A program made the translations under genes and the position numbers. DNA of 64,000 bases, taken from assembly GCF_014197035.1 (NCBI RefSeq), contig NZ_JACIEU010000020.1, positions 1-64,000 of the forward strand, in the 5' to 3' direction. Under the pieces are notes generated by a model. It worked only from the letters and a program-made list of their open reading frames with translations. It was not told the DNA's origin and ran no database searches. Origin of the DNA: Sphingobium scionense. Lineage in GTDB: Bacteria; Pseudomonadota; Alphaproteobacteria; Sphingomonadales; Sphingomonadaceae. Within the stretch, counting starts at the first letter, position 1. The number at the start of each line of letters is the position of its first letter. Below, in pieces: positions 19,139 through 28,554 of the stretch.

Positions 19139-22114
19139 TTAGAAGCTGGCCTTCGCGCCGATGCGGAAGGAGCGGCCCAGAATCGCCGACTCGCCAACCA
19201 CCGGGTTGTAGAGATAGGCGCCATAGGTGGTCGCATCGATCGGCGGCTTGTTGTTGAAGACGTTCATGACGTTGGCATAAAGCTCGAACTGGTCGTTGAC
19301 CTTGATCGTGCCCGTCATGTCGACGCTGATGAACGACTTCACGCGGCAGCCCTGATAGGCTTCACCATCATAGTTGGTCGGCACCAGGCTGCAGTCGCCG
19401 GCAACACCACCCTGATCCTCGGCCGAATAATTATAGCCATCGGTATAATAAGCGGTCGCGCTGAGCGAAGCTTTGCCGAAGTCCAGCGTATTCTGCCAGC
19501 TACCGCGCCACTGCTGCGTGCCCGAACCGGCCGTCAGGTTGAAGTTGCCGAGCGTGTCGACATAATGTTCAACCGTCCCGTCGGGATATTCGGTGTTCAG
19601 CTTGATGACATAGGTCGCATCGATCGAGGTCGAGAAGGTGATGTTGTCGCTCAGGCGGAACTTGCCCATCGCGTTGAAATCGATACCCGACGTCTTGATC
19701 GTGTTGGCATTGATGAAGCTGCCCTGCACGAAGGCGATGCGACGCTGCGAACCGGTATGTTCCTGATCGACTTCGTCCGGGATCACCGTCACGCCATCAT
19801 AGGAGGTTTCCCCGGTGGCGTAATAGTTGGCGATCGCGTTCGAGAAGTTCACCGAGGTGATCGCGCCGGTCTTCTTGATGTTATAATAGTCGACGCTGAA
19901 CGAAAGGTTGTTGAGCGGCTGGAAGGTCGCGCCGAGCGTGATGTTGCGCGACTTTTCCGCCTTCAGGTTCGGGTTGCCCACCGTCGTCTGACCGATCGAA
20001 TAGTTGGTCAGATAGGTGTTGGGACCGGTGCCGGCCGAGTTCAGATGCTGATCGATGAATTCCTGCGGCATCGAACCGATCGACTGGGTGACATAGCCGG
20101 TGGTCGGCAGAGCGCCCATTTCCGCGAAGCTGGGGATGCGGAAGCCCTTCGAGAAGGTGCCACGGAACATCAGTTCGCGGATCGGCTTGAACTTCGCGCC
20201 GAACTTGGGCGAGAAATTGTCCTGGCCGGTCGAATAATGGTCGTAGCGACCCGCCGCCGTCAGTTCGAGCTGCTCGACGATCGGTGCGCTCAGTTCGAAA
20301 TAGGCGGATTCGACATCGCGGTGGCCCTTGGCGCCAAAGGCGTTCAGGCGGAAATAGCGCTCGGTCTGACCGTCATAGTCGGGGTTGCCGCTGGGATTGT
20401 TAAGCGATTCATAGCGGGCGGCGACGCCGACCGCGACCTGCAGCGGACCACCCGGCAGGTCGAACACTTCCTTCGAAATGCTCGCCTGGCCCTGATAGAG
20501 CTGGGTCTTGCTGTGGTTGATCTGGGTCGGGGTCAGATAGTCGAGCGTCTCCTGCGAGGTCGCCGACGGGTTCATGAAATTATACGAACCGTCCGCGATC
20601 ACATCGAGCAGATGCTGGATATAGACATAGCCCTTGGCCGTGGTCTTGAGCTTCGAGACCATGGCCGTGCCGTCGACCTGATAATGCCAGTCGTTGCCGA
20701 AATCGCCCTTGATGCCGGCGGCAGCGCGGAAGACCTGGCTGACCGATTCATTATATTCGGTGCTGGTCGGCAGGCGGCCGATGATGGCAGCTTCCTGGCC
20801 CTGGGCGGCATAGGGGTTGTTCGGGTTCAGCGTGCCGTTGGTCGCATCACAGGCGGCAGTGCCACGGGCGCAGACATAAACCGGCAGACGCAGCAGGCCC
20901 GCACCGGTCGAGGTCGAATAGGCCGAATAGTCGATACCGGCCGGCGCATTGGCGCGGATGATCGAGGCAAGGCCGGTGTAGGAGGACTTGCTGTTCTCAT
21001 AGTTGAGTTCGAGATAGGCTTCGCCGCTGTCGCCGACGATCTTGGTGAAGCGACCCGAAATGCCCCAGCGCTGCTGTTCCGGCAGAACCTGGCTGTAATC
21101 GTGCGTGATGTCCTGCTGGCAAACGGTGTGCGGCGCGGTTGCATTGGCCGCATATTCCGCGTCGGTCAGCGTGTAGGGGTTCAGGCTACCACAGCCAGCA
21201 GCGGCGTTCAGCAGCTCGTAACGGCCGGTGCCGGCGCCAGTGGCGGCATCGTAGGGACGAGCCATGAAGACATTGGTCGCGGTCGACAGGCCGGTGAAGC
21301 CAATGCTGGGATCTACGCCATTGGCCATGTTGTTGGGACCGCAGACGCCGTCATGGCAGATCCCCGACAGATCGTCGCTGTTATAGGGATAGCCCAGGTC
21401 CTTGTTATAGACCGCAGCGCTCTTGAGATAATGGGCGCTGACATAGGCGTTGAAGCCCTGTTCGGACAGGTCGCCATAGCCATAGGTGGCCGACAGGCGC
21501 TGGTTGGCGCCATAGCCCTTTTCGGCGACGCCGGCTTCGGCCTGAAGGTGCAGGCCCTTCACTTCGCGCTTGGTGATGATGTTGACCACGCCGGCAACCG
21601 CGTCGGCGCCATAGGTGGCGGACGCGCCGTCCTTCACCACTTCGACCCGGTCGACGATGGCGTCGGGGATGGTGTTGAGGTCGACGAAATTGCGCGTGCC
21701 GTCATCGGCCAGCGGATAATAGGCGGCGCGCAGGCCGTCGAACAGCACCAGCGTCGAGGAGGTCGACAGGCCGCGCAGCGAGACCGCCGACGCACCGCCA
21801 GCGAACGCGCCATTGGCCGAGAAGCCGTTGGTCAGCGCCGGGCCGTTATTGGCCGACAGATTCTGGATGCCCTGCTGCACCGTGGTGATGCCGCGGATCG
21901 CCAGATCTTCCGACGAAACGGTGGTGATCGGCGAAATCGTTTCCTTGTCGATGCGGCGCAGCAGCGAGCCGGTCACGACGATCGTGTCGTTCGCGCCGTC
22001 ATCGGCCTGGGGGGCGGCATCCTGAGCATGGAGGGGCGCCTGGAACAGCGCGGTGGCGAGAATGACGGGCGCGACTCCGGCCCGCAAGAATGCGGCAATC
22101 GATGCGTTCTTCAA
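19139..22114 (-). CDS. TonB-dependent outer-membrane receptor (first of two)
   Basis: The 991-residue protein begins with a signal peptide ending PLHAQD, then a TonB-box-like NDTIVVTGS, a plug domain (IRGITTVQQGIQNLS, VEVVKDGASATYGADAVAGV) and a long beta-barrel ending in Phe, as outer-membrane proteins do. TonB receptors import large substrates using the proton gradient; this oligosaccharide- or peptide-type receptor has no recognisable siderophore signature. The start is TTG at 22114, supported by the signal peptide and by a leader shared with the second receptor. Its neighbours are a TPR/aspartyl hydroxylase gene and a sulfotransferase-like gene. Substrate unknown. Confidence 0.93.
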   Translation of the reverse strand: MKNASIAAFLRAGVAPVILATALFQAPLHAQDAAPQADDGANDTIVVTGSLLRRIDKETISPITTVSSEDLAIRGITTVQQGIQNLSANNGPALTNGFSANGAFAGGASAVSLRGLSTSSTLVLFDGLRAAYYPLADDGTRNFVDLNTIPDAIVDRVEVVKDGASATYGADAVAGVVNIITKREVKGLHLQAEAGVAEKGYGANQRLSATYGYGDLSEQGFNAYVSAHYLKSAAVYNKDLGYPYNSDDLSGICHDGVCGPNNMANGVDPSIGFTGLSTATNVFMARPYDAATGAGTGRYELLNAAAGCGSLNPYTLTDAEYAANATAPHTVCQQDITHDYSQVLPEQQRWGISGRFTKIVGDSGEAYLELNYENSKSSYTGLASIIRANAPAGIDYSAYSTSTGAGLLRLPVYVCARGTAACDATNGTLNPNNPYAAQGQEAAIIGRLPTSTEYNESVSQVFRAAAGIKGDFGNDWHYQVDGTAMVSKLKTTAKGYVYIQHLLDVIADGSYNFMNPSATSQETLDYLTPTQINHSKTQLYQGQASISKEVFDLPGGPLQVAVGVAARYESLNNPSGNPDYDGQTERYFRLNAFGAKGHRDVESAYFELSAPIVEQLELTAAGRYDHYSTGQDNFSPKFGAKFKPIRELMFRGTFSKGFRIPSFAEMGALPTTGYVTQSIGSMPQEFIDQHLNSAGTGPNTYLTNYSIGQTTVGNPNLKAEKSRNITLGATFQPLNNLSFSVDYYNIKKTGAITSVNFSNAIANYYATGETSYDGVTVIPDEVDQEHTGSQRRIAFVQGSFINANTIKTSGIDFNAMGKFRLSDNITFSTSIDATYVIKLNTEYPDGTVEHYVDTLGNFNLTAGSGTQQWRGSWQNTLDFGKASLSATAYYTDGYNYSAEDQGGVAGDCSLVPTNYDGEAYQGCRVKSFISVDMTGTIKVNDQFELYANVMNVFNNKPPIDATTYGAYLYNPVVGESAILGRSFRIGAKASF

Positions 22115-22117
22115 ATT

Positions 22118-22153
22118 TCCAGTCCCTTATCTGGAGCGGCAGTTTTGTCTGCC
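22118..22153 (-). promoter_or_regulatory. double-hairpin leader of the first TonB receptor
   Basis: On the minus strand two short hairpins precede the TTG start: GGCAG/CTGCC (22138-22153) and TCCAG/CTGGA (22118-22135). The Shine-Dalgarno-like AAGGGA (22123-22128) lies in the loop of the second, eight bases before the start codon. The same arrangement occurs before the receptor at 25488-28514. It may control translation initiation. Confidence 0.6.
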
Positions 22154-22512
22154 TGCTGATGACCAGTGCGACCCTGCGGAACCACAAGGCGGGGCATGGG
22201 TGCGCCCCATGGAACCGGCTGTAAACCCGGTTGCGTTACGAAACGTTACGATTTTTACAGATGTGCAACATTCCAGCAACACAATTACGGTGTTGAAACT
22301 AAATGAAATTCTGTGGAATGGTGGAGGTGCGAGCGCCCATTCCCCGTTTATTATCGGTATTTTTGTGCAACTGAATAGATGGTGGCGCGCAGAGCTGCAG
22401 AGATACCGCGTCGTTATATAACAAGGCTTCGCTTGAAATTTTGGCCGCATGGAACCGATGATAAAAGGGCTCAACAGCCACCGCAGACGATCGCATATGC
22501 CTAGCGCTCATG
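22154..22512. other. AT-richer intergenic region holding the receptor promoter
   Basis: No credible gene was seen. The region should contain the promoter of the first TonB receptor (minus strand). Visible structure includes a direct repeat GTTACGAAACGTTACGA near 22235-22251, the dyad CAACAC-N7-GTGTTG at 22277-22295, and an outer pair CATTCCA (22269) and TGGAATG (22314). TGTGCAAC appears twice (22263 and 22364). Any of these could be operator sites; none was matched to a known regulator. Confidence 0.4.
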
Positions 22513-22545
22513 AAAAAGGGAGCGCCCGCACAAGCGACCGCTCCC
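22513..22545 (-). terminator. intrinsic terminator of the 22596-22853 gene
   Basis: On the minus strand a 7-bp stem GGGAGCG/CGCTCCC (22539-22545 with 22518-22524) and 14-nt loop is followed by TTTTT. It lies about 50 bases beyond the stop of the small exported protein gene. Confidence 0.7.
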
Positions 22546-22595
22546 GTAGATCAGATATCATTGCCCCTATCGCCCAGCAGGACTGACAGGCAGGC

Positions 22596-22853
22596 TCAGC
22601 CGTTTGGATTCATACCGGCACGGCTACGCATGATCAGGTCGTCGGCATCGCGACTCTGCTGCTCGCTAATCGCCCGCCATTCCGCATTGGTCTTGCAGAT
22701 GCGTTCCTTCCTTACGAGCGAACCCGTTACCGGGAAGCTGCGACAGCGCGTTGCATTGGGATCATTGCGGTCGAGCTTGGGCTTGTCTTCAGCGAGGGCT
22801 GGATAGGCCATCGCGAACAGGCCCGTCATGACCAAGGCTTTGACGATACGCAT
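22596..22853 (-). CDS. small exported protein of unknown function
   Basis: An 85-residue protein with a Sec signal (MRIVKALVMTGLFAMAYPALAE). The mature part is only about 60 residues, basic and polar, with two cysteines (ATRCRSF and RICKTNAEW) that could form a disulfide, and ends SRAGMNPNG. A GGGAGA precedes the ATG by about eight bases and a terminator follows. No domain was recognised. It sits between the first receptor and the hydroxylase gene on the same strand. Confidence 0.75.
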   Translation of the reverse strand: MRIVKALVMTGLFAMAYPALAEDKPKLDRNDPNATRCRSFPVTGSLVRKERICKTNAEWRAISEQQSRDADDLIMRSRAGMNPNG

Positions 22854-22909
22854 CTTCTATCTCCCAGACGACAAGGCAATCCGGCGCGGTGGCCGTCGTA
22901 TCCATTGCC

Positions 22910-24193
22910 TCAAACCCCGGCCCCCAGAGCGTCCTGCGCTCTGCTGGCATCAGCTGTCGCATAGAATTGCTTCAAGAGCTGCTGCTCGGCAAGTGACAAA
23001 TGCGGATTCCACACGTCGAAGATCAGGACGACGCGCAGATGATCGCTGTCATTCCAGGCTTCATGCTCGATCGTGTCATCGAACGCGAAAGCCTGTCCTT
23101 CCTGCCAGGCGCGGGTTTCACCGCCGACGCGGAAGAAACAGCCCGGTGGAACGATGAGCGGCAGGTGGATGATCGCGCGCGTATTGGTGACGCCGGTGTG
23201 GGCGGGAATGCGGCTGTGAGGCTTGAGCAGCGAGAAGAAGGCGGATGGTGCGCGGCCGGGAATATCCGCCCGCGGCAGCGCTTCGAGCGCCGCCACGGTC
23301 TGAGGACAGGCGGCGCAAACGGCTTCGTTGCGCACGCCATATTCCCACAGAAAGGCTGCGCCCCAGTCGAGCGAGCCATCCAGCACCGTCCACTTATTTT
23401 CCGGTGTGCCCGGATCCTGCTGCACATAGGGGCGCACATTGCCGCCCTGCTTGTCGATCAGGCCTAGAAACTCCTCGCGTATGGCGTCGGTCTTCGCCTC
23501 CAGCTGCACCAACCAGGAAAAATGGTCCCGATCGAAATATTCATCGGCCGGCAGGAAAGGATAATGCAGGCCCGAACACTGGTTCTGGTACAGCGGGCGC
23601 CCCCCGAATTCCTTGTCGAGGCAAGCCTTGAAACGACGCTGGCTCCGCATGTCGGCATCCGCGAGCAGCGGTGCGACATCCTGTTCCACCATGTTCGCGA
23701 GGCGGGCCTGATGATCGGTCAGAAAGCGTCGCGCCTCGGCCAAGGTCTCGACAAGTTGCACCGGCAGATCCCGCATGCCCATGGACAGGGCCAACACCTT
23801 GCTCCAGCTGTCGGCCGACGACTGGGTCTCCCCCAGACGCTGCTGCAATTGGGCAAGCCGGAGCTGGGCCATGAAGTTGCGTTGGTCGATGTCGATCGCC
23901 CGCTGCAGGGCGCTCCGTTCCCCCTCTGCATCGCCCAGTCCGCGCTGCGCCGCGGCGACATTCATCCACAAGGCCGGTTCGCCCGCATCGCTGGCGGTGG
24001 CTCCCAGAAAATGGTCGCGAGCGGCATGAAAATCGCGCTTTTCCAGCGCCATCATGCCCAGCATGTTGAGCGCCTGTGGCTCGCCGGGCTGAAGCGTTAG
24101 AAGCTGCGCCAGCGCAGCCTGCGCATCGCCATGGCGTCCGGTGCGACGGGCTTCCGCCGCCTGCTGCAAAAATCGTCCGATCTGCTGGTTCAT
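22910..24193 (-). CDS. TPR protein with C-terminal aspartyl/asparaginyl beta-hydroxylase domain
   Basis: A 427-residue cytoplasmic protein. Residues about 1-130 form tandem tetratricopeptide repeats (GRHGDAQAALAQLLTLQPGE, ALEKRDFHAARDHF). The C-terminal third is the AspH fold, with iron ligands likely His332 in RIPAHTGVTNTR and His377 in DDTIEHEAWN, and HLRVVLIFDVWNP at the end. The family hydroxylates Asp or Asn in proteins or peptides using 2-oxoglutarate. An AGGA lies just before the ATG. It is divergently transcribed from a sulfotransferase-like gene with 88 bases between starts, and both lie between two TonB receptors. Target unknown. Confidence 0.88.
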   Translation of the reverse strand: MNQQIGRFLQQAAEARRTGRHGDAQAALAQLLTLQPGEPQALNMLGMMALEKRDFHAARDHFLGATASDAGEPALWMNVAAAQRGLGDAEGERSALQRAIDIDQRNFMAQLRLAQLQQRLGETQSSADSWSKVLALSMGMRDLPVQLVETLAEARRFLTDHQARLANMVEQDVAPLLADADMRSQRRFKACLDKEFGGRPLYQNQCSGLHYPFLPADEYFDRDHFSWLVQLEAKTDAIREEFLGLIDKQGGNVRPYVQQDPGTPENKWTVLDGSLDWGAAFLWEYGVRNEAVCAACPQTVAALEALPRADIPGRAPSAFFSLLKPHSRIPAHTGVTNTRAIIHLPLIVPPGCFFRVGGETRAWQEGQAFAFDDTIEHEAWNDSDHLRVVLIFDVWNPHLSLAEQQLLKQFYATADASRAQDALGAGV

Positions 24194-24281
24194 CCCGTCC
24201 TGCTATCATATGGCGCGGTCGAGGCAAGCCGCTGGCCTGCAGCCTTGTGCGCCCCTGCCTGCCATGCGAAGGCTGCGACCG

Positions 24282-25316
24282 ATGACCGCTTCCTCCGCCC
24301 AGCCTCTGAACAGCCTGATGGCCGACGCCCAGTGGCTGGCCCATCGTTATGATCCGGAGCAGGACGCTTTCCATTTTCTACAGCTACCGCGCGCGCGCCA
24401 TGGCGAAATACCGTTCCTGACCGACGAGTATGTCGGGCAGGCCGTCGAGCCGATCGTGATACGGCGCGAGGAGGCCATCGCCGCAGCGCCGCCACCCGCG
24501 CCGGTGCATTTCATCTTCCATTCGGCCTATTGTTGTTCGACCTTGCTCGCCGCCGTCTTCGATCGGCCCGGCATCGCCATGGGTCTCAAGGAACCGGTGC
24601 TGCTGAACGACATTGTCGGCTGGCGTCATCGCGGTGCTAAGGGGCCAGAAGCAGCCCGCGCGCTGGACCATGGACTGCGACTGCTGGCACGCCCCTTTTC
24701 GGCCGGCGAGGCGATGGTGATCAAGCCATCCAACCTGATCAACCCGCTGATTCCGGGAATCATGGCGATGTGGCCGACCGCCCGCGCGCTGTTTCTCCAC
24801 GCGCCCCTTGATGCCTATCTGGCGTCGATCGCGCGCAAGGGCATGTGGGGCCGATTGTGGGTGCGTGATCTGTTCGGCAAGTTGCTACGCGAAGGCATGG
24901 TCAATCTGGGCGTCGCACCATCGGACTATCTGGGGCTGACCGATATCCAGGTCGCGGCGCTGGGATGGCTGACACAACATGCCCAGTTCCAGGCGCTGAC
25001 CAAGCAATTGGGCGAACGCGTCCTTACCCTGAACAGTGAAACATTGATCGCGCATCCGGCCGATAGCCTGACCGCGCTGGCACGGCATTTCGATATCACG
25101 TTGAGCCGCGCGGATATTGCCGACATCGTTTCAGGACCGATATTCGGCCGAGATTCCAAGACCGGCGCCGACTTCGCCCAGGGCCAGCGCGTGCGCGCCG
25201 CGCAGGATGGCAAGGCGCTACATGCCGAGGAGGTCGAGAAGGTCGGCGAATGGGCGACCCTGATCGCGCGCAACAATGGCATCGTCATGGACCTGCCTCG
25301 CCCGCTGCTGGACTGA
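24282..25316 (+). CDS. sulfotransferase-like P-loop protein
   Basis: The product is about 344 residues. A probable PAPS-binding loop occurs at residues 78-90 (FIFHSAYCCSTLLA), where the CCSTLL replaces the usual SGTTLL of sulfotransferases. Further along LFLHAPLDAYLASIARKG resembles the 3'-phosphate-binding helix, and KTGADFAQGQR lies near the end. Such proteins transfer sulfate, but the motif is atypical, so activity is uncertain. The ATG at 24282 has GAAGG upstream; in-frame starts at 24264 and 24141 also exist but overlap the divergent gene. No membrane segment or signal is seen. Confidence 0.65.
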   Translation: MTASSAQPLNSLMADAQWLAHRYDPEQDAFHFLQLPRARHGEIPFLTDEYVGQAVEPIVIRREEAIAAAPPPAPVHFIFHSAYCCSTLLAAVFDRPGIAMGLKEPVLLNDIVGWRHRGAKGPEAARALDHGLRLLARPFSAGEAMVIKPSNLINPLIPGIMAMWPTARALFLHAPLDAYLASIARKGMWGRLWVRDLFGKLLREGMVNLGVAPSDYLGLTDIQVAALGWLTQHAQFQALTKQLGERVLTLNSETLIAHPADSLTALARHFDITLSRADIADIVSGPIFGRDSKTGADFAQGQRVRAAQDGKALHAEEVEKVGEWATLIARNNGIVMDLPRPLLD

Positions 25317-25430
25317 GACGCCTATCCCGGCCGCGGGCGGGAGTAGAACATCAGATAATCGACGGAAAAAACGACTGCTGGGCGCAGCGGCGCTGTCGCG
25401 CATGTCGGGTTCAGGCCCTGAAGACGGCAT

Positions 25431-25466
25431 GAAAAAAGGGCCGGCTTTGCAGCCGGCCCTCCTTTT
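25431..25466. terminator. bidirectional intrinsic terminator
   Basis: A perfect 10-bp stem AGGGCCGGCT/AGCCGGCCCT (25437-25446 with 25451-25460) with a TTGC loop is preceded by six A residues and followed by CCTTTTT. It serves both the sulfotransferase-like gene (+) and the second TonB receptor (-). Confidence 0.9.
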
Positions 25467-25487
25467 TCATTCGACGTTGCGCTTCGA

Positions 25488-28400
25488 TCAGAAGCGGAAC
25501 TTGGCAGCGATCGCATAGCGACGGCCCAGCGCGTCGTAGGTCGACGGATAGACGTTACCGCTGTTGTAGCTGGTCGAACCGATCGTGTTACCCACAACCT
25601 TCGGCTTATTGTCGAAGAGGTTCTGGGCCGTCAGGGTGATGGTGATTTCATCCGAGACGTGGAAGCGGCCGGTCAGGTCGAAATAATGTTCGGCCTTGAT
25701 CTTCCGGAATTCCGGATCGACCATGCAACCATCTTCGTCCGTGGTGGTCGGATTGCTGCAACCGGCAACTTCGGCAGCGGCCAGATCGTCCGCCAGCTGC
25801 TTGGGCTCATACTTCACGCTGTCGATATAGCGCCACAGCAGCGAGATATCGAACTTTTCGAAGCTGAGGGTCGAACGCTGCGAGAACTGCCATTCCGGCT
25901 GGATCGAGGCGCAGTTGACCGAGTAGAAACCGACGCATTCGCGGTTGTACGAGGCCGAGGTCGCCTGGAACTTGTTGCTGTTGGTCCAGGTACCCAGCAG
26001 GCTGAGCGCCAGCTTCGCGAAGCCGACATCGGTCTGGTAGTTCAGCGTGAAGTCAACGCCGTCGGTGCTGAGCTTGCCCAGGTTCGAAGTCACCAGCGAC
26101 AGGCCGGGCGTGGTCAGCGATTCGCCGAACAGTTCGCCGGTCAGCGGGTTACGACGGATCGAGGTACAGGCCGAATCGGTCGCGCTGGAGGCGGTGATGT
26201 TGTCGAAGCAAGCCGCGACAGCGTCACCGGGGGTCGGCGAGGTGATGGCATCCTTAATCTTGATGTTGAAATAGTCGACCGTCGCCGAGAAGCCACGCAG
26301 GCCCGACGGCTGGAAGACGGCACCGATGGTCCAGCTGTTAGACTTTTCGGGCTTCAGATCAAGATTGCCACCGCCGGTATAGTTGACCTGGCCGGCAGGA
26401 TCATTGGTGATCGCACCGATGGTCGAGGCGGGCGCGCCCTGAGCGATACAGACCGCAGCGAGGTTAGCGTCATTGAGCGGCGCGCTGCCCGAGCAGGGGT
26501 CGGTGCCCAGGTTGGTGAGCGCAGTGCTGACCGGAGCGAACAGTTCCGCGATGTTGGGCGCACGCACGGCGTGGGCATAGTTACCGCGAATCTTGAAGCC
26601 ATCGACCGGAGTCCAGCTACCGCCAGCCTTCCATGTGGTGGTCTTGTAGGACGGGCTGCTGGGCGCGTCGACGCTGTAGCTGGAATAGCGGATGCCGGTT
26701 TCCAGGGTCAGATCCTGGAAGAAGGGCTTGTCCTGAACCAGCGGCACGATGAGTTCGCCGAATGCTTCATAGACGTCATAGCCGCCCGAGATGTTCGGAG
26801 CCGCACCACCGGCGCCGCCCAGATCACCCGACTGCGAGAGCAGATCCGATTCCTGCGAAGCGGCATATTTGCGATATTCGCCACCGATGGCGAAAGCCAC
26901 CGCGTCGCTGGCGAACGGAACCGCCCAGCCGAAGTCGCCGCTAACGGTCGCATTGGCCTGGGCCAGCGAGGTCTTGGTCACGACCTGGCTGTTGGCGTTC
27001 AGGAACGCGTTCATTTCCGGCGTGATCGAGCCATCGGGACCGAAGGCGTTGAGCGGGACGCAACCGTTCGACGTGTCAAGGCAGTCGGTGGTGCTGGTCG
27101 CCTGCAGCGCCTGACGGACACGCGAGGTCAGCCAGTAGCCCTTCTGGGTCTGGGCCTGTTCGCTTTCACCATAGGCACCCGAAACGTCCCAGCTGATCGT
27201 GTCGGTGATGCCGCCACGGAAGCCGAGCTTATAGTCGAAGAAGGTGGTGGTGAATTCCGAGATACGCGGCCCCAGTTCGGTAGCACGACGCGACATGGCG
27301 GTCGTGACCTCGCGATAGTTGGGATCGTTCGGATCGGTCGCGACAGCGGCCGCGTCACATTCAGCCTGGGTGTAGAGCGGCGTGTAGACGCCGGCAGCGA
27401 TCTGCGTCGGGGTCGCGACGTTGCGCTGACAGAAGGCGTTGCGCTGAGCAGCCGTCATATAGGGGTTGCTGAGCGGAATATCGACGGCGGCGCCGAAGAT
27501 GCCCGACGGCGCGATGATGGTCTTAACGGTGTTCTTCGAGAAGATGCCGCGGGTATAGGCTTCTACCGCATCGCTGATCTCGTACCGCGCAGCGCCGAAC
27601 ATGTTGAAACGTTCGAACGGCGTCTGGAAGACGTTGTACGGGTTGAAGTTGAACGCATCAAACGCAGTGGTCGGACGGAAGGCCGAACCATCAGCGGTCA
27701 CCTGGCGCGTGCCGTTGCCGGTCGCAGTGCCCGAGGGGTTGGTGCCGGTGAAGCGCGACGGGGTCGCCGTACCCGAACCACCGATGGCACCGCTGTAGGA
27801 ATCGACGTTGAAGATCGAGAAGCTGCGATCGCCCTGATAGACCGGATCCGACTGCTGATAGCCGATCGAGAAGACCGCGTTACCCTTGCCGTCGTCGAAG
27901 TTCGCACCCATGGTGACGTCGGCGCGGAAATAATTACCGTCGCCCTGCTCCGTCAGCTGGTTCGAAATCGTGCCTTCCAAACCGGAGAAATCCGACTTGG
28001 TGATGAAGTTCACCACGCCCGAGATGGCATCGGCGCCATAGGTGGTCGATGCACCGCCGGTCAGCGTCTCGACGCGTTCGATCAGCGCAACCGGAATGTT
28101 GTTAAGGTCGAAGCGGCCGTTCAGTTCGGCCGGCACCAGACGGTCGCCATCAAGCAGGACGATGTTGCGGTTCGAACCCAGGCCACGAAGATCGACGAAC
28201 GAGGCGCCGCCGTTGCCGTTGTTCACCGCCGAGCCGATGCTGGGAACGATGCCCGGGATTTCACGCAGAATATCTTCTGCGGTGTTGTTCTGCTTCAGTT
28301 CGATCTGGTCCGCCGAGGTCGCGGTGACCGGGGTCGAGCGTTCCAGGTTCGGATTCTTGATGAGCGAGCCGGTAACGACGATGGTGTCGGTGGCTTCGGC

Positions 28401-28514
28401 CTCGGCGCCCTGGGGCGCTTCCTGCGCGAACGCGGCAGTCGCGATCAGCGACGCACCGAGGATCGCCGGAGCGGCGCTGGCACGCAGCAGTGCCCTCTTC
28501 GAAAATGTCTTCAC
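25488..28514 (-). CDS. TonB-dependent outer-membrane receptor (second of two)
   Basis: About 1008 residues. The signal peptide (RALLRASAAPAILGASLIATAAFAQ) is followed by TDTIVVTGSLIKNPN, a plug domain (QNNTAEDILREIPGIVPS, VETLTGGASTTYGADAISGV) and a barrel ending in KFRF. The plug and barrel style match receptors for oligosaccharides or peptides in sphingomonads. The GTG at 28514 was chosen, not the open frame's earlier start at 28565, because it lies at the same place relative to the conserved hairpin leader as the TTG of the first receptor and gives a normal signal peptide. The two receptors are homologous but clearly diverged. Confidence 0.92.
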   Translation of the reverse strand: MKTFSKRALLRASAAPAILGASLIATAAFAQEAPQGAEAEATDTIVVTGSLIKNPNLERSTPVTATSADQIELKQNNTAEDILREIPGIVPSIGSAVNNGNGGASFVDLRGLGSNRNIVLLDGDRLVPAELNGRFDLNNIPVALIERVETLTGGASTTYGADAISGVVNFITKSDFSGLEGTISNQLTEQGDGNYFRADVTMGANFDDGKGNAVFSIGYQQSDPVYQGDRSFSIFNVDSYSGAIGGSGTATPSRFTGTNPSGTATGNGTRQVTADGSAFRPTTAFDAFNFNPYNVFQTPFERFNMFGAARYEISDAVEAYTRGIFSKNTVKTIIAPSGIFGAAVDIPLSNPYMTAAQRNAFCQRNVATPTQIAAGVYTPLYTQAECDAAAVATDPNDPNYREVTTAMSRRATELGPRISEFTTTFFDYKLGFRGGITDTISWDVSGAYGESEQAQTQKGYWLTSRVRQALQATSTTDCLDTSNGCVPLNAFGPDGSITPEMNAFLNANSQVVTKTSLAQANATVSGDFGWAVPFASDAVAFAIGGEYRKYAASQESDLLSQSGDLGGAGGAAPNISGGYDVYEAFGELIVPLVQDKPFFQDLTLETGIRYSSYSVDAPSSPSYKTTTWKAGGSWTPVDGFKIRGNYAHAVRAPNIAELFAPVSTALTNLGTDPCSGSAPLNDANLAAVCIAQGAPASTIGAITNDPAGQVNYTGGGNLDLKPEKSNSWTIGAVFQPSGLRGFSATVDYFNIKIKDAITSPTPGDAVAACFDNITASSATDSACTSIRRNPLTGELFGESLTTPGLSLVTSNLGKLSTDGVDFTLNYQTDVGFAKLALSLLGTWTNSNKFQATSASYNRECVGFYSVNCASIQPEWQFSQRSTLSFEKFDISLLWRYIDSVKYEPKQLADDLAAAEVAGCSNPTTTDEDGCMVDPEFRKIKAEHYFDLTGRFHVSDEITITLTAQNLFDNKPKVVGNTIGSTSYNSGNVYPSTYDALGRRYAIAAKFRF

Positions 28515-28517
28515 GTT

Positions 28518-28554
28518 TCCAGTCCCTTGCTCTGGAGTTGGGCAGTCACCTGCC
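28518..28554 (-). promoter_or_regulatory. double-hairpin leader of the second TonB receptor
   Basis: The minus strand again shows GGCAG/CTGCC (28541-28554) followed by TCCAG/CTGGA (28518-28536). AAGGGA (28523-28528) sits in the second loop, at the same eight-base distance from the GTG start. The block 28515-28528 matches 22115-22128 at 13 of 14 bases, while the promoters further upstream have diverged. Confidence 0.6.

Noticed and set aside
19565-22159. Long plus-strand frame opposite the first TonB receptor
   Set aside because: Low-complexity Arg/Gly/Asp-rich translation without motifs; the receptor on the minus strand explains the region. The same applies to the frame at 25659-28643.
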